DNA from: Bradyrhizobium sp. CCGB12
GTDB lineage: Bacteria > Pseudomonadota > Alphaproteobacteria > Rhizobiales > Xanthobacteraceae
Direction of reading: 5' to 3'
Length of the DNA stretch: 64,000 bases
Assembly: GCF_024199845.1 (NCBI RefSeq)
Contig: NZ_JANADO010000001.1
Location: forward strand, 2,480,001-2,544,000
Positions 18,757 to 29,791 of the stretch are shown here, piece by piece (the first letter of the stretch is position 1; every line of letters begins with the position of its first letter). The translations under genes were made by a program, and so were the position numbers. A model generated the notes under the pieces. It searched no databases. It was not told the DNA's origin and saw only the letters and a list, made by a program, of their open reading frames with translations.

Positions 18757-20481
18757 ATGGACGCGAAGACTAACATCAAGCAGAGGCTGCCGAGCCGTCA
18801 CGTGACGGAAGGCCCCGCGCGCGCGCCCCATCGGTCCTACTTCTACGCGATGGGTCTGACCACCCAGCAGATCCACCAACCCTTCGTCGGCGTCGCCTCG
18901 TGCTGGAATGAAGCCGCTCCCTGCAATATCGCCCTGATGCGCCAGGCGCAGGCGGTGAAGAAGGGCGTGGCGTCGGCCGGCGGCACTCCCCGCGAATTCT
19001 GCACCATCACCGTCACCGACGGTATCGCCATGGGCCATGACGGCATGCGCTCCTCACTGCCGTCGCGCGAATGCATCGCCGACTCGGTCGAGCTGACGGT
19101 GCGCGGCCACGCCTATGATGCGCTGGTCGGTCTTGCCGGTTGCGACAAGTCGCTCCCGGGCATGATGATGGCGATGGTCCGTCTCAACGTGCCCTCGATC
19201 TTCATCTATGGCGGCTCGATCCTGCCCGGCAATTTCCGCGGGCAGCAGGTTACCGTCCAGGACATGTTCGAGGCGGTCGGCAAGCACTCGGTCGGGGCCA
19301 TGTCGGACGAGGACCTCGACGAGATCGAGCGCGTGGCGTGCCCCTCGGCCGGCGCCTGCGGCGCGCAGTTCACCGCCAACACCATGGCGACGGTCTCCGA
19401 AGCGATAGGCCTTGCGCTGCCTTACTCGGCCGGTGCCCCGGCCCCGTATGAAATTCGCGATGCGTTCTGCATGACCGCGGGCGAGAAGGTCATGGACCTG
19501 ATCGATCAAAACATCCGGCCGCGCGACATCGTCACTCTCAAGGCGCTGGAGAATGCGGCGGCCGTGGTCGCGGCATCGGGCGGCTCGACCAATGCTGCGC
19601 TGCACCTGCCGGCGATCGCGCACGAGGCCGGGATCAAGTTCGACTTATTCGACGTCGCCGAAATCTTCAAAAAGACACCATATGTCGCGGATTTGAAGCC
19701 GGGCGGCCGTTATGTCGCCAAAGACATGTTTGAAGTAGGTGGCATACCGCTTCTGATGAAGACGCTGCTCGACAACGGCTTCCTGCACGGTGATTGCCTT
19801 ACCGTGACGGGCCGCACGATCGCCGAAAACCTCAAGAGCGTGAAGTGGAATCCGCACCAGGACGTGGTGCACCCGGCAGACAAACCTATCACCGTGACGG
19901 GCGGTGTGGTCGGTCTGAAGGGCAATTTGGCGCCAGAAGGTGCGATCGTGAAAGTCGCGGGAATGTCCAACCTCAGGTTCACCGGTCCAGCCAGGTGCTT
20001 CGACCGTGAGGAGGATGCTTTCGAGGCCGTCCAGAACCGCACCTACCGCGAAGGCGAAGTCATCGTGATCCGCTACGAGGGGCCCAAAGGCGGCCCCGGC
20101 ATGCGGGAAATGCTCCAGACCACCGCAGCGCTGACCGGCCAGGGCATGGGCGGCAAGATCGCGCTCATCACCGACGGCCGCTTCTCCGGCGCCACCCGCG
20201 GCTTCTGCATCGGCCATGTCGGCCCCGAGGCCGCGATCGGCGGCCCGATCGGGCTGCTCGAGGACGGCGACATCATCGAGATCGATGCCGTCGTCGGTAC
20301 CCTTAACGTAAAATTGAGCGACCAGGAGCTCGCCCAGCGCAAAACCAAATGGAGCGCTCGCGCGACTAACCATACGTCGGGTGCGCTCTGGAAGTATGCT
20401 CAGCAGGTTGGACCAGCGGTCGGAGGGGCAGTAACCCATCCGGGCGGCGCGCACGAGAAACAGTGCTATGCGGACATCTAG
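18757..20481 (+). CDS. ilvD: dihydroxy-acid dehydratase
   Basis: 574 residues. It dehydrates 2,3-dihydroxy-isovalerate and -methylvalerate, the third step of branched-chain amino acid synthesis. Iron-sulfur cysteines are in VASCWNEAAPCN, GCDKSLPG and CPSAGACGAQFTANTM, and the Mg-binding and active-site region in TDGRFSGATRG. The length fits the shorter IlvD subgroup, which often uses a [2Fe-2S] cluster, rather than the 616-residue enterobacterial form. Start ATG 18757 follows GGGGAAACTGG. The final 14 nt overlap the exoR start. Sugar-acid dehydratases share the fold, but the motifs here fit IlvD. Confidence 0.92.
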   Translation: MDAKTNIKQRLPSRHVTEGPARAPHRSYFYAMGLTTQQIHQPFVGVASCWNEAAPCNIALMRQAQAVKKGVASAGGTPREFCTITVTDGIAMGHDGMRSSLPSRECIADSVELTVRGHAYDALVGLAGCDKSLPGMMMAMVRLNVPSIFIYGGSILPGNFRGQQVTVQDMFEAVGKHSVGAMSDEDLDEIERVACPSAGACGAQFTANTMATVSEAIGLALPYSAGAPAPYEIRDAFCMTAGEKVMDLIDQNIRPRDIVTLKALENAAAVVAASGGSTNAALHLPAIAHEAGIKFDLFDVAEIFKKTPYVADLKPGGRYVAKDMFEVGGIPLLMKTLLDNGFLHGDCLTVTGRTIAENLKSVKWNPHQDVVHPADKPITVTGGVVGLKGNLAPEGAIVKVAGMSNLRFTGPARCFDREEDAFEAVQNRTYREGEVIVIRYEGPKGGPGMREMLQTTAALTGQGMGGKIALITDGRFSGATRGFCIGHVGPEAAIGGPIGLLEDGDIIEIDAVVGTLNVKLSDQELAQRKTKWSARATNHTSGALWKYAQQVGPAVGGAVTHPGGAHEKQCYADI

Positions 20482-21295
20482 GCGTACCATTGTTGCGTTT
20501 GTGTTGGGGGCGGCTGCGCTGGCCGCTCCGGCGCTCGCCTTCGACGGCGCGCCGGTCAACAAGGACGCCACCATCCCCGTCGTGACCACCTTGCCGGGCG
20601 CTGCGGGTGCGGTCCGCACCAAAGTTCCGCCGGCGGTCGTAACCCAGGAAACCTCGCTCAACGCCCTGCAATATGCCGCCGAGGGCGGCCACCCCATCGC
20701 GCAGTGGAAGCTCGGCCGCATGTACGCCAACGGCGATGGCGTCGCCCAGGACGATTTGCGCGCCTTCGAATATTTCAGCCGGATCGCCAACGCGCATGCG
20801 GAGGATAGCCCATCGGCGCCGCAGGCGCAGATCGTGGCCAACGCCTTCGTCGCGCTCGGCCGCTACTATCTGAGCGGCATCCCGAACTCGAAGATCAAGT
20901 CGGATCCGGAGCGGGCGCGGGAGATGTTCTCCTATGCGGCCTCCTATTTCGGCAACGCGGATGCGCAGTACGATCTGGCTCGCCTGTACTTGAAGACGCC
21001 GGACGCCTCGCGGGAGGATTTCCGCTATGGCGCGCGCTGGCTCGGCCTTGCCGCCCAGAAGGGCCAGCATCAGGCGCAGGCGCTGCTCGGCCAGATGCTG
21101 TTCAACGGCGACCGCCTGCCGCGGCAGGCCGCGCGCGGCCTGATGTGGCTGACCCTGGCGCGCGACAGCGCAGGCGCCGAAGAGACCTGGATCAAGGAAA
21201 GCTACAGCCGCGCATTCGCCAAGGCCTCCGACGACGACCGCGCCATGTGCCTGCAAATGCTGGAACAGTGGGTGCAGGGCGGTCGCCGGGAGTGA
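20468..21295 (+). CDS. exoR: ExoR-like Sel1-repeat periplasmic protein
   Basis: 275 residues. A Sec signal (1-24, ending ALAF) is followed by Sel1/TPR repeats: LNALQYAAEGGHPIAQWKLG with a MYANGDG turn, then ALGRYYLSGIP, FGNADAQYDLARLYL and GQHQAQALLGQMLFNGD. The order and phrases match rhizobial ExoR, a periplasmic repressor of the ExoS-ChvI two-component system that controls exopolysaccharide and motility. No exoS or chvI lies in the window. The start overlaps the ilvD end by 14 nt, so expression may be linked to ilvD. Confidence 0.8.
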   Translation: MRTSRRTIVAFVLGAAALAAPALAFDGAPVNKDATIPVVTTLPGAAGAVRTKVPPAVVTQETSLNALQYAAEGGHPIAQWKLGRMYANGDGVAQDDLRAFEYFSRIANAHAEDSPSAPQAQIVANAFVALGRYYLSGIPNSKIKSDPERAREMFSYAASYFGNADAQYDLARLYLKTPDASREDFRYGARWLGLAAQKGQHQAQALLGQMLFNGDRLPRQAARGLMWLTLARDSAGAEETWIKESYSRAFAKASDDDRAMCLQMLEQWVQGGRRE

Positions 21296-21301
21296 TCCGC
21301 A

Positions 21302-21322
21302 GAGGCGGCCTTAAGCCGCCTC
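21302..21322. terminator. stem-loop between convergent exoR and xthA
   Basis: GAGGCGGC and GCCGCCTC form an 8-bp stem with a CTTAA loop, overlapping the 3' end of xthA. Convergent genes on both sides make a bidirectional termination role plausible, but there is no T-run. Confidence 0.4.
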
Positions 21323-22108
21323 GAGATCAAGATCCGCCCACACTGGCACGTGATCCGACGGCTTCTCCCAGCCGCGCACATAGCTGTCGATCCCGACATT
21401 GGCGAGCCGGTCGCTGGCCTGCGGCGACAGGAGCAGATGGTCGATCCGCAGGCCCTGGTTCTTCTGCCAGGCGCCAGCCTGGTAGTCCCAGAAGGTGTAG
21501 AGCCCGGGCTCGTCGGTAACCGCCCGCAGGGCATCGGTCAGGCCGAGGCCGAGCAGGGACTGAAAGCTCTCGCGGGTCTCCGCCTTGAACAGGGCGTCCT
21601 CGGTCCAGGCGGCGGGATTGTGGACGTCGCGGGCATGCGGGATCACGTTGAAGTCGCCGGCCAGGATCAGCGGCTCCTCGGTCTTGAGGCGCTCCCTCGA
21701 ATATTCAAGAAGCCGCGACATCCATTTGAGCTTGTAGGGATATTTGTCGGTCCCGACGGGATTGCCATTGGGCAGATAAAGGCAGGCGATGCGCAACACG
21801 CCGCGCTTGAGCGTCACCACGCCCTCGAGGAAGCGGGCATGCGCGTCCTCGTCGTCACCGGCCAGACCCGACTTGGTCTCGTCGAACCGGAGCTTGGAGA
21901 GCAGGGCGACCCCGTTGAAGGTCTTCTGCCCGTGCGTCACCACATTGTAGCCGAGCGCCTCGATCTCGAGCCGCGGGAACGCCTCGTCCACGCATTTGAT
22001 CTCCTGGAGGCAGACGATGTCCGGCTGGCACTCCTTCAGCCAGGTCAGGAGCAGATCAATCCGCTGCCGGACGGAGTTCACGTTCCAGGTGGCTACTCTG
22101 ATGGGCAT
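21311..22108 (-). CDS. xthA: exodeoxyribonuclease III / AP endonuclease
   Basis: 265 residues of the exonuclease III (EEP) family, acting in base excision repair by cutting at abasic sites. Motifs in order: RVATWNVNSVRQR, CLQEIKC (metal Glu), ILAGDFNVIP (Asp/Asn), LRIDHLLLS and the catalytic SDHVPVW. The ATG at 22108 is chosen because the domain begins there (MPIRVATWN). The very long upstream minus-strand frame is only a shadow of the hybrid kinase. The two genes diverge, with a 135-nt gap as promoter region. Confidence 0.93.
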   Translation of the reverse strand: MPIRVATWNVNSVRQRIDLLLTWLKECQPDIVCLQEIKCVDEAFPRLEIEALGYNVVTHGQKTFNGVALLSKLRFDETKSGLAGDDEDAHARFLEGVVTLKRGVLRIACLYLPNGNPVGTDKYPYKLKWMSRLLEYSRERLKTEEPLILAGDFNVIPHARDVHNPAAWTEDALFKAETRESFQSLLGLGLTDALRAVTDEPGLYTFWDYQAGAWQKNQGLRIDHLLLSPQASDRLANVGIDSYVRGWEKPSDHVPVWADLDLEAA

Positions 22109-22243
22109 GTCGGTGGGCTCCGGGCAGGGGCCATGGTTAGAACAAACTGCAAACGCGTGCGTCAAGGACGCTGCAAAATCTCCCACAAAATTAACCCGGC
22201 TTAAGCGCGCGCCGGGGCAATGATTTTCGAAAAGGTTCCACGG

Positions 22244-24574
22244 ATGGGATGGCCGGACAAATCCATGACGCGAACTGAGCCGCGCGACGGCCTGCTCGGC
22301 GCGTTCCTGTATTGGCTCGGCGGCTTCGAGATCGAGGACGGCCTGACCGCCGATCTCAGCGAGCGCGAGCTCGGGCGCATCCGCGCCAAGCAGATCGACG
22401 CGGTGACGCGGCTGATCCCGGTGACGATGGCGGTGACCATGCTCAACGTCGCCATCGTGCTGATCCTGTTCTGGGGCAGGGGCTGGAACGACTTCCTCGC
22501 AATCTGGGGCCTGACGCTCGCCGCCACCGCCTCGCTCGCGGTGCGCTCGTGGCGGCGGTTGCATCGAAATCCGCCGCAGGAGGCTTCGCCGCGCGCCGCG
22601 CGGCAGATGCTGCGGCAGGCGTTCTTCCTCGCCGCGATCTGGAGCACGCTGCCGTTGGCGCTGTTCAGTCGCATCGAACCAACCAGCCAGCTCATCCTGG
22701 CCTGCGTGATGGTCGGCATGATGTCCGGCGGCGCCTTCACGCTGTCGACCTTCCCGCGCGCCGGCCTCGTCTATCTCGCCACTGTCACCATCGCCTGCGC
22801 CGGTGCGCTGCTGCTGTGCGGCACCGGGCCGTATCTCGTGACGGCGGTGTTCCTGCTGCTGTTCGCGTTCTTCATGGCGCGCAACATCGTCTCCCAGGGC
22901 AATCTGTTCCTCGGCAATCTCAAGGCCCAGCTCGAGCTCGAGCGGCAGACCGAGATCATCTCGCTCCTGCTCAAGGACTTTCAGGAGAACGCCAGCGACT
23001 GGTTGTGGCAGACCGATGCCGAGGGGCATCTGGTCGACGTGCCCGAGCGCTTCGCCGACGTCGCGCAGCTGCCGCTTCCGCTTCTGAAGGGATCGCACTT
23101 CGCCGACGTGCTCGACATGCTGTGCCCCGAGGACAAGAGCGCGGCCTACAACATCGTCGGCCTGATGGAGCAGGCCGAGCCGCTGCACGAGATGAACCTC
23201 AAGGTCGTTGCAGGCGGCGAGGCGCGGCTGTGGTCGCTGACGGCGAAGCCGGCCTACGACCGTGACGGTCAGTTCCTCGGCTATCGCGGCTTCGGCCGCG
23301 ACGTGACCGAGCGCTGGCGCGCGGAAAAAGCCGAGGCCGAAAGCCGCGCCAAGTCCGACTTCCTGGCGGTGATGAGCCACGAGATCCGCACGCCGATGAA
23401 TGGCGTGCTTGGGCTCGCCAGCATGCTGCTGGAGACAAAACTCGATCCGGAGCAGCGCGAGGCCGTCACCACGATCCGCGAGTCCGGCGACAATCTCCAG
23501 CGCATCCTCAACGACATCCTCGACCTGTCCAAGCTCGAGGCCGGCCGTTTCGCGTTCGAGGCGATCGACTTTGCGCCGCAGACGCTGGTCGAAGCCGTCG
23601 CGGCCGTGGGGCGGGCGGGCGCCAGGAGCAAGGGACTGGCGGTCAGGGTCGAGCTCGACCCGAACTTGCCGCTGACGTTGCGCGGCGATGTCGCGCGCAT
23701 CCGCCAGGTGCTGCTCAACCTCGTGTCCAATGCGGTGAAGTTCACCGACCAAGGCGAGGTGACGATTTCGGCCACGTGCCAGGCGCGGCGCGATCTGCTG
23801 GCGACCGTCGAATGGACCGTGACCGACAGCGGCATCGGCATCGCCCCCGAAAAGCTCGGCCAGCTCTTCAGCGATTTCGCCCAGGCTGATGCCTCGATCA
23901 GCCGCCGCTTCGGCGGCACTGGCCTCGGCCTTGCGATCAGCAGGCGCATCATCGAGCAGATGGGTGGCACCATCGGCGTCACCTCGACGCCGGGCGAGGG
24001 CTCGACCTTCCGCTTCACGCTGGTGTTGCCGTGGAGCCAGGCGCAGGCGTCCGATCAGGACGCCGGCCGCGAAGACGCCGAGGAGCTGAAGGGGCGCATC
24101 GCCGGCCTCGATCGGCCGCTGAGAGTGCTGGTCGCGGAGGACGACGCCGTCAACCGCATGGTCGTCAGCAAGATGCTTGGCGGCTTCGATGTCGAACTGC
24201 GCGTCGTCACCGACGGCGTCGAGGCGGTCGCGGCGGCGTCCGAGGGCGACTACGATATCGTGCTGATGGACGTGCGCATGCCCGACATGGACGGACTTGC
24301 CGCGACCCGCGCGATCCGAGCGCAAGGCGGGCGCTTCGAAGCCTTGCCAATCGTCGCGCTCACCGCCAACGCCTTCCCCGAGGACGTCAGGATCTGCCGC
24401 GAAGCGGGCATGTCGGACTTCCTCGCCAAGCCGTTGCGCAAGCCGGCGCTGATCGCGGCACTTCTGCGCGCGCTGGATGGCCACGTCATGTCGGAGGACG
24501 CACCGCTGCAGCCGGAGCTGACGCCGGTCGAGGTCGAATGGACCGACGAGGAAAGGCAGATCACCGGCGCGTAA
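22244..24574 (+). CDS. membrane hybrid sensor histidine kinase with receiver
   Basis: A predicted 776-residue protein. An N-terminal membrane module (about 50-215, six hydrophobic helices in three pairs) is followed by a PAS-like domain (about 245-360, [15 protein letters not shown]) and HisKA with [18 protein letters not shown]. HATPase shows [19 protein letters not shown] and [14 protein letters not shown]. The receiver (about 640-755) has VAEDDAVN, phosphoacceptor in VLMDVRMPD and Lys in LAKPL. I preferred ATG 22244 (AAAAGG 8 nt upstream) over ATG 22220. No Hpt protein or separate regulator is adjacent, so the downstream partner is unknown. Confidence 0.9.
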   Translation: MGWPDKSMTRTEPRDGLLGAFLYWLGGFEIEDGLTADLSERELGRIRAKQIDAVTRLIPVTMAVTMLNVAIVLILFWGRGWNDFLAIWGLTLAATASLAVRSWRRLHRNPPQEASPRAARQMLRQAFFLAAIWSTLPLALFSRIEPTSQLILACVMVGMMSGGAFTLSTFPRAGLVYLATVTIACAGALLLCGTGPYLVTAVFLLLFAFFMARNIVSQGNLFLGNLKAQLELERQTEIISLLLKDFQENASDWLWQTDAEGHLVDVPERFADVAQLPLPLLKGSHFADVLDMLCPEDKSAAYNIVGLMEQAEPLHEMNLKVVAGGEARLWSLTAKPAYDRDGQFLGYRGFGRDVTERWRAEKAEAESRAKSDFLAVMSHEIRTPMNGVLGLASMLLETKLDPEQREAVTTIRESGDNLQRILNDILDLSKLEAGRFAFEAIDFAPQTLVEAVAAVGRAGARSKGLAVRVELDPNLPLTLRGDVARIRQVLLNLVSNAVKFTDQGEVTISATCQARRDLLATVEWTVTDSGIGIAPEKLGQLFSDFAQADASISRRFGGTGLGLAISRRIIEQMGGTIGVTSTPGEGSTFRFTLVLPWSQAQASDQDAGREDAEELKGRIAGLDRPLRVLVAEDDAVNRMVVSKMLGGFDVELRVVTDGVEAVAAASEGDYDIVLMDVRMPDMDGLAATRAIRAQGGRFEALPIVALTANAFPEDVRICREAGMSDFLAKPLRKPALIAALLRALDGHVMSEDAPLQPELTPVEVEWTDEERQITGA

Positions 24575-24578
24575 GCGC

Positions 24579-24908
24579 TTAGATCGAGAAGCTGGTCCCG
24601 CAGCCGCACGAGGCGGTCGCGTTGGGATTGTTGACGCGGAACGAGGCGCCGATCAGGTCGTCGACGAAGTCGACCTGCGATCCCGCCAGGAACGGCTGCG
24701 AGGCGGAATCGACCAGCACCACCGCGCTCTCCTGCTCGATCACGAGATCGTCGTCGGTGCGGGCGCGGTCGATGTCGAACTTGTACTGGAAGCCCGAGCA
24801 GCCGCCGCCCTCGACGGAGATGCGCAGCATCGCGCCAGAACCTTCGCCCTTGAGGATCTCCCCAATCCGGCGTGCGGCCCGGTCGCTGATGGTCACGGCA
24901 GTCGTCAT
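24579..24908 (-). CDS. erpA: iron-sulfur cluster insertion protein ErpA/IscA type
   Basis: 109 residues, A-type Fe-S carrier (HesB-like). The three conserved cysteines are present: C37 in GGGCSGFQYKF and C101/C103 in the terminal ASCGCGTSF. It delivers clusters to apo-proteins. ErpA and IscA/SufA are hard to separate by sequence alone; the family is certain and the symbol is the usual one for a solitary copy next to a dGTPase-like gene in Rhizobiales. It is convergent with the hybrid kinase and divergent from the dGTPase gene. Confidence 0.85.
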   Translation of the reverse strand: MTTAVTISDRAARRIGEILKGEGSGAMLRISVEGGGCSGFQYKFDIDRARTDDDLVIEQESAVVLVDSASQPFLAGSQVDFVDDLIGASFRVNNPNATASCGCGTSFSI

Positions 24909-25019
24909 CGTTCGTCTCCGATCGGCGGGCTCGTCATACCCAATTCATTTGGTATCCCGCGCCCGACATAGTTAAGTGCCACCATACGCAGAATCAAATG
25001 GATAGGGACTAAATTCGCC

Positions 25020-26228
25020 GTGTCCGTCGGAATGGCTGCCCCCCGCGCGCCCTATGCCTGCGACCCCGATCGCAGCCGCGGCCGGCTGGTCGCGGAGCCC
25101 CCGAGTCGGACCCGCAGCCCGTTCCGGCGGGATTGCGACCGGGTGATCCATTCCACCGCGTTCCGTCGCTTGAAGTACAAAACCCAGGTGTTCGTGTTCC
25201 ACGAGGGCGATCATTACCGCACCCGTTTGACCCATTCGCTGGAGGTGGCGCAGATCGCCCGCGCGCTGGCGCGGCAGCTCGGGCTGGACGAGGACCTCAC
25301 GGAAACCCTGGCGCTCGCCCATGATCTCGGCCATCCGCCCTTCGGCCACGCCGGCGAGCGTGCACTCGATGCCTGCTTGAGGGAGTTTGGCGGCTTCGAC
25401 CACAACGCCCAGACGCTCCGCGTCGTCGCCGCGCTGGAGCACCGCTACCCGAAGTTCGACGGGCTGAACCTGACCTGGGAGTCGCTGGAGGGCATCGTCA
25501 AGCACAACGGCCCGCTGACAGACCGCAGCGGCGCGCCGACCGCACGCTATCGCGAGCACGGCGTTCCCGTGGGGATCGCCGACTACATCAAGACCTATGA
25601 CCTCGAATTATGGAGTTTCGCCTCGCTCGAGGCGCAGGTTGCCGCGATCGCCGACGACATCGCCTATGACGCGCACGACATCGATGACGGCCTGCGCGCC
25701 GGCCTGTTCCACCTCGACGATCTCAAGGTGATGCCGCTGACCGCGGCGATCATCGCCGAGACCTCGGCGCATTATCCCGATCTCGAAGACCTCAGGCGCG
25801 GCGCCGAGCTGGTGCGCGAGCTGATCTCGCACCTGATCGGCGCGGTGTTCGCCGAGGCGCAGAAGAACCTTGCGGCAGTCAAGCCGCAATCGGCCCAGGA
25901 CGTCCGGCAGCAGAGCAAGGCGCTGATCACGTTCCCGGCCGAGGTCGCCGAGGAAGAGGCCGCCATCAAGCGCTTCCTGTACCAGCACATGTACCGCCAC
26001 ACGCGGGTGATGCGGGTGATGGGGGAGGCGGAGCAGATCCTGTTCGACCTGTTCGCGAAATATTTGAAAGTGCCGGCCGAGCTGCCGCCGGAATGGCTGC
26101 TGGGTGCGGAGGCGGACAATGAGGGCGACCGGGCCCGCCGGATCGGCAATTTCATTGCCGGAATGACCGACCGTTTCGCCCTGACCGAACACCAGCGGCT
26201 CTTTGACTCGACCCCGGATTTGCGTTAG
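25020..26228 (+). CDS. dgt: deoxyguanosinetriphosphate triphosphohydrolase-like protein
   Basis: 402 residues, HD-superfamily phosphohydrolase. The metal site is visible as [15 protein letters not shown] (H), [16 protein letters not shown] (HD and downstream His) and [13 protein letters not shown] (D). The motif [15 protein letters not shown] near residue 40-55 is typical of the dGTPase-like group. Members hydrolyse dNTPs, often with altered specificity, so dGTP is not proved. The start is GTG 25020; ATG 25032 is an alternative. It is followed 9 nt later by argS, a common order in alphaproteobacteria. Confidence 0.9.
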   Translation: MSVGMAAPRAPYACDPDRSRGRLVAEPPSRTRSPFRRDCDRVIHSTAFRRLKYKTQVFVFHEGDHYRTRLTHSLEVAQIARALARQLGLDEDLTETLALAHDLGHPPFGHAGERALDACLREFGGFDHNAQTLRVVAALEHRYPKFDGLNLTWESLEGIVKHNGPLTDRSGAPTARYREHGVPVGIADYIKTYDLELWSFASLEAQVAAIADDIAYDAHDIDDGLRAGLFHLDDLKVMPLTAAIIAETSAHYPDLEDLRRGAELVRELISHLIGAVFAEAQKNLAAVKPQSAQDVRQQSKALITFPAEVAEEEAAIKRFLYQHMYRHTRVMRVMGEAEQILFDLFAKYLKVPAELPPEWLLGAEADNEGDRARRIGNFIAGMTDRFALTEHQRLFDSTPDLR

Positions 26229-26237
26229 GCGGCGGCC

Positions 26238-28028
26238 ATGCCCCAGACATCCTCATCCCTGCATTTGTTCGCCGACGTGCTCGCGCGCGTGCACGCCGCC
26301 TGCCGTACGCTGGCCGTGGAAGCCAACTGGCCTGAGGGCATCGATTTCTCGCGCGTGGTGGTCGAGCCGCCGCGTGACGCCTCGCATGGCGACATGGCAA
26401 CCAACGCCGCCATGGTGCTCGCGAAAGAGGCGAAGTCAAAGCCGCGCGATCTCGCCGAACAGATCGCCGAGCGGCTGCGCGCTGACGCGCTGATCGCCAA
26501 GGTGGATGTCGCCGGGCCCGGGTTCATCAATTTGACGCTGAAGCCGGCCGCCTGGGCCGAGGCGCTGCGGACAGTGCTGCGCGAGGGCGCCGATTACGGC
26601 CGTGTCCAAGGCGGGTCGAAGGTCAATGTCGAATACGTCTCGGCCAATCCAACCGGGCCGATGCATGTCGGCCATTGCCGCGGCGCCGTGTTCGGCGACG
26701 CGCTGGCGAGCCTGCTCCAGTTCGGTGGCCACGACGTCACGCGCGAATATTACATCAACGACGCCGGCGCCCAGGTCGACGTGCTCGCACGCTCCGCGTT
26801 CCTGCGGTACCGCGAGGCGCTGGGACAGGACATCGGCGCGATCCCGGAAGGGCTCTATCCCGGCGACTACCTCAAGCCCGTCGGCGCAGCGCTGGCGAAG
26901 GAGCACGGCGACAAGCTCCTCGCAATGAGCGAGGCCGAGTGGCTGCCGACGGTGCGCGCCAAGGCGATCGCGATGATGATGGACGAGATCAAGGACGATC
27001 TCGCCGCCCTCAATATCCGCCACGACGTGTTCTTCTCCGAGCGCTCACTGATCGAGACCGGCAACAACAAGGTTGCCGAGACAATCGACTTCCTGCGGGC
27101 CAAGGGTGACATCTACGAAGGGCGCCTGCCGCCGCCGAAGGGCGCGCCGGTGGAGGATTGGGAAGACCGCGAGCAGCTGCTGTTCAAGGCGACGGCCTAC
27201 GGCGACGACGTCGATCGTCCGCTGATCAAATCTGACAATTCCTACACCTACTTCGCCTCTGACATCGCCTACCACAAGAACAAGTTCGACCGTGGTTTTG
27301 CGGAGATGATCGACGTCTGGGGCGCCGACCATGGCGGCTACATCAAGCGCATGCAGGCGGCGGTGAAGGCGACGACGTCAGGCAGGGGCGCGCTCGACGT
27401 CAAGATCGTGCAGCTGGTGAAGCTGCTGCGCAATGGCGAGCCGGTGAAAATGTCCAAGCGGAGCGGGGACTTCGTCACCTTGCGTGAGGTGGTGGATGAG
27501 GTCGGCCAGGACGCCGTCCGCTTCATGATGCTCTACCGCAAGAACGACGCGGTGCTCGATTTCGACCTCGCCAAGGTCATGGAGCAGTCGCGCGACAACC
27601 CGGTGTTCTACGTTCAGTATGGTCACGCCCGCGGCCACTCGATCTTCCGCAATGCGCGGGCCGAGGTGTTCCCGGAACTGCCTGAGGATACCGCCAAGCG
27701 GATCGCCTGGCTCAGCGAGTCGGCGGTGGAACGGTTGTCCGATCCGGTCGAACTCGATCTTCTCAAGCGCCTCGCAATTTATCCGCGCATGCTGGAAGCT
27801 GCCGCTGCGGCCCACGAGCCGCATCGAATTGCCTTTTATCTCTATGATTTAGCCAGCGAATTTCATGCACTTTGGACGAAGGGGCGCGATTTGCCCTATT
27901 TACGCTTCATTATCAATAATGATGCAGATCTAACGAAGGCGCGGCTGGCCATGGTCCAGGGCGTCGTCTCTGTCCTGGCATCGGGCCTCGCCATCCTCGG
28001 CGTCCATGCCCCGGACGAGATGCGGTAG
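26238..28028 (+). CDS. argS: arginyl-tRNA synthetase
   Basis: 596 residues, class I synthetase that charges tRNA-Arg. The HIGH-type motif is in [18 protein letters not shown] and the KMSKS-type motif is [11 protein letters not shown]. The N-terminal Arg-tRNA recognition domain (about 8-110) and the C-terminal DALR anticodon-binding domain (about 475-596) are present at normal length. Start ATG 26238 follows GGCGGCGGCC. The stop at 28028 is followed by about 140 nt before the SPOR gene. Confidence 0.96.
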   Translation: MPQTSSSLHLFADVLARVHAACRTLAVEANWPEGIDFSRVVVEPPRDASHGDMATNAAMVLAKEAKSKPRDLAEQIAERLRADALIAKVDVAGPGFINLTLKPAAWAEALRTVLREGADYGRVQGGSKVNVEYVSANPTGPMHVGHCRGAVFGDALASLLQFGGHDVTREYYINDAGAQVDVLARSAFLRYREALGQDIGAIPEGLYPGDYLKPVGAALAKEHGDKLLAMSEAEWLPTVRAKAIAMMMDEIKDDLAALNIRHDVFFSERSLIETGNNKVAETIDFLRAKGDIYEGRLPPPKGAPVEDWEDREQLLFKATAYGDDVDRPLIKSDNSYTYFASDIAYHKNKFDRGFAEMIDVWGADHGGYIKRMQAAVKATTSGRGALDVKIVQLVKLLRNGEPVKMSKRSGDFVTLREVVDEVGQDAVRFMMLYRKNDAVLDFDLAKVMEQSRDNPVFYVQYGHARGHSIFRNARAEVFPELPEDTAKRIAWLSESAVERLSDPVELDLLKRLAIYPRMLEAAAAAHEPHRIAFYLYDLASEFHALWTKGRDLPYLRFIINNDADLTKARLAMVQGVVSVLASGLAILGVHAPDEMR

Positions 28029-28167
28029 TTTGGGGCGAACTACTTAACGGGAATTCGGGGTAACCGGCAGAAGCCGGATCGCTTAGACTTGGTTGAAAGC
28101 CTTGTGGGTCGAAAGCCGTGCCTTGGTCGAGGGGCGCGCGGCTTTCCCGAAGGGACGCATCATCACG

Positions 28168-29745
28168 ATGGCCGAACGATATCAGGACAGACAGTACCCT
28201 TCGGGCGACTATGGTCGCGGTGGCGATCAGCATGGGAAGGCGGAAAACGATCCCTTGGCCGAGCTCGCCCGTCTGATCGGACAGACCGATCCGTTTGCAG
28301 CGCAGGGACAGCCAACTGCGCGCCCGTCGGCAGCGCCGGCCCAGAGCTATCAGGAAGGCGATTATCGCCAGGACGATGATCATCAGCAGGACTACGCCGC
28401 CGAGCAGGCTCCGCCGCCGCCTGGACCGCCCTCATGGATGCGGCGTGCCAACGTGCAGCCGCAGCCGGCACCCGCGCCGGAGCCTGACTATCCCGTCTCC
28501 GTAAACCCGGTTCATCCGTTGCATCGATATTCAGCCCAGCCGACAGCGCCTGCGCCCGAGCCCGATTTTCATCAGCCGCAGGCCTATCAGGATCACGCTT
28601 ATCAAGCTCAGGCTCCTCAGGCCTACCAGCAGCAAGGTCAGGCCTATCAGGAGCAGACCTACCAGGATCCGTATCAGCAGCCCGATCCGTCGCGCTACGA
28701 CGATGCGCTTTATGGACGGCTCGAGGCAGGCGGGCAGGACTACCAGCGTGATCCCGCCTATCCCGACGATCCCTACGCGTATCAGAGCGACTATCCCGAG
28801 GCCGAACCCGACGAGCCGAAGAAACAGCGCGGCGGCATGATGACGGTCGCGGCCATTCTGGCTCTTGCCGTGGTCGGGACTGGCGCTGCCTTTGCCTACA
28901 AATCCTATGTGGGTTCGCCCCGCAGCGGCGAACCGCCGATCATCAAGGCCGACAACACGCCAACCAAGATCGTGCCGGCGCCGACGGACGCCTCGGCCAA
29001 GGTGCCGGATCGCATGGTGACCGGTGACGGCGCCGAGAAGATCGTGCCGCGCGAGGAGGCGCCTGTCGACGTCAACGCCAGGGCGGGCGGTCCCCGCGTG
29101 GTGTTCCCGCCGCTGAACCAGAATGCGAACCCGCCGTCGGTGGCGAGTGTATCGCCGCAGACGGTCCCGCCGCCAAGCGCGGGTCCGACCCCGAGCAACG
29201 GCACGCTGCCGAACAATTCGCCGCGTCCGATCAGGACCGTGGCCGTGAGAGGCGATCAGACCGATAGCGCGACACCGCAATCGGCCGCCGCTGCCAAGCC
29301 GCCGGTTGCTGCGCCGAAGACTGTTGCCGCGCCGCCTGCACCGATCGCGCCGCACAATCCGCCGGCCTTGGCAAATGCCAGTGCCAACCAGCCGCTGTCG
29401 CTCGCGCCGCAATCGGGATCGACGGCCGAGCCTCCGCAGCGGATGGCTGCGACCAACCCGACGCAGATCGCGCCCGCGAGCAGCGGTGGCGGCTACATCG
29501 TGCAGGTCTCCTCGCAACAGAGCGAGGACAGCGCCCACGCCTCCTATCGGGTGCTTCAGAGCAAGTATGGCAGCGTGCTTGGATCGCGTTCGCCGGTGAT
29601 CAAGCGGGTCGATCTGACCGACAAGGGCAAGGGAATCGTCTACCGCGCCTTCGCTGGTCCCTATGCTTCGGCCGAGGAAGCGACACAGGCCTGCAACAGT
29701 CTGAAATCTGCTGGCCTGCCGAGCTGCTTCATCCAGAGGAATTAA
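28168..29745 (+). CDS. SPOR-domain cell-division/envelope protein
   Basis: About 525 residues. A long cytoplasmic N-terminal part (1-225) is rich in Gln, Tyr, Pro and Asp, with repeated AYQ/QAYQ/YQEQ units. One membrane helix lies at about 227-250 (MMTVAAILALAVVGTGAAFA), then a Pro/Ala-rich periplasmic linker. The C-terminal SPOR domain (about 450-525) has YIVQVSSQQSEDSAHA, YRAFAGPYASAEEA and a final Cys pair in ACNSLKSAGLPSC. SPOR domains bind denuded glycan at the division septum. I chose ATG 28168; the frame is open to 28093. It is followed by nagZ, another peptidoglycan gene. Confidence 0.88.
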   Translation: MAERYQDRQYPSGDYGRGGDQHGKAENDPLAELARLIGQTDPFAAQGQPTARPSAAPAQSYQEGDYRQDDDHQQDYAAEQAPPPPGPPSWMRRANVQPQPAPAPEPDYPVSVNPVHPLHRYSAQPTAPAPEPDFHQPQAYQDHAYQAQAPQAYQQQGQAYQEQTYQDPYQQPDPSRYDDALYGRLEAGGQDYQRDPAYPDDPYAYQSDYPEAEPDEPKKQRGGMMTVAAILALAVVGTGAAFAYKSYVGSPRSGEPPIIKADNTPTKIVPAPTDASAKVPDRMVTGDGAEKIVPREEAPVDVNARAGGPRVVFPPLNQNANPPSVASVSPQTVPPPSAGPTPSNGTLPNNSPRPIRTVAVRGDQTDSATPQSAAAAKPPVAAPKTVAAPPAPIAPHNPPALANASANQPLSLAPQSGSTAEPPQRMAATNPTQIAPASSGGGYIVQVSSQQSEDSAHASYRVLQSKYGSVLGSRSPVIKRVDLTDKGKGIVYRAFAGPYASAEEATQACNSLKSAGLPSCFIQRN

Positions 29746-29791
29746 CGGCCGTTTCCTTGACCCCCTCGCGGGGCAGGGTTAATCGGCCGTT

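Noticed and set aside
21311..24484. A 1057-codon minus-strand frame
   Set aside because: Only the first 798 nt from the right-hand start at 22108 encode exonuclease III; the rest is the antisense shadow of the hybrid kinase and reads as His/Asp/Arg-rich nonsense.
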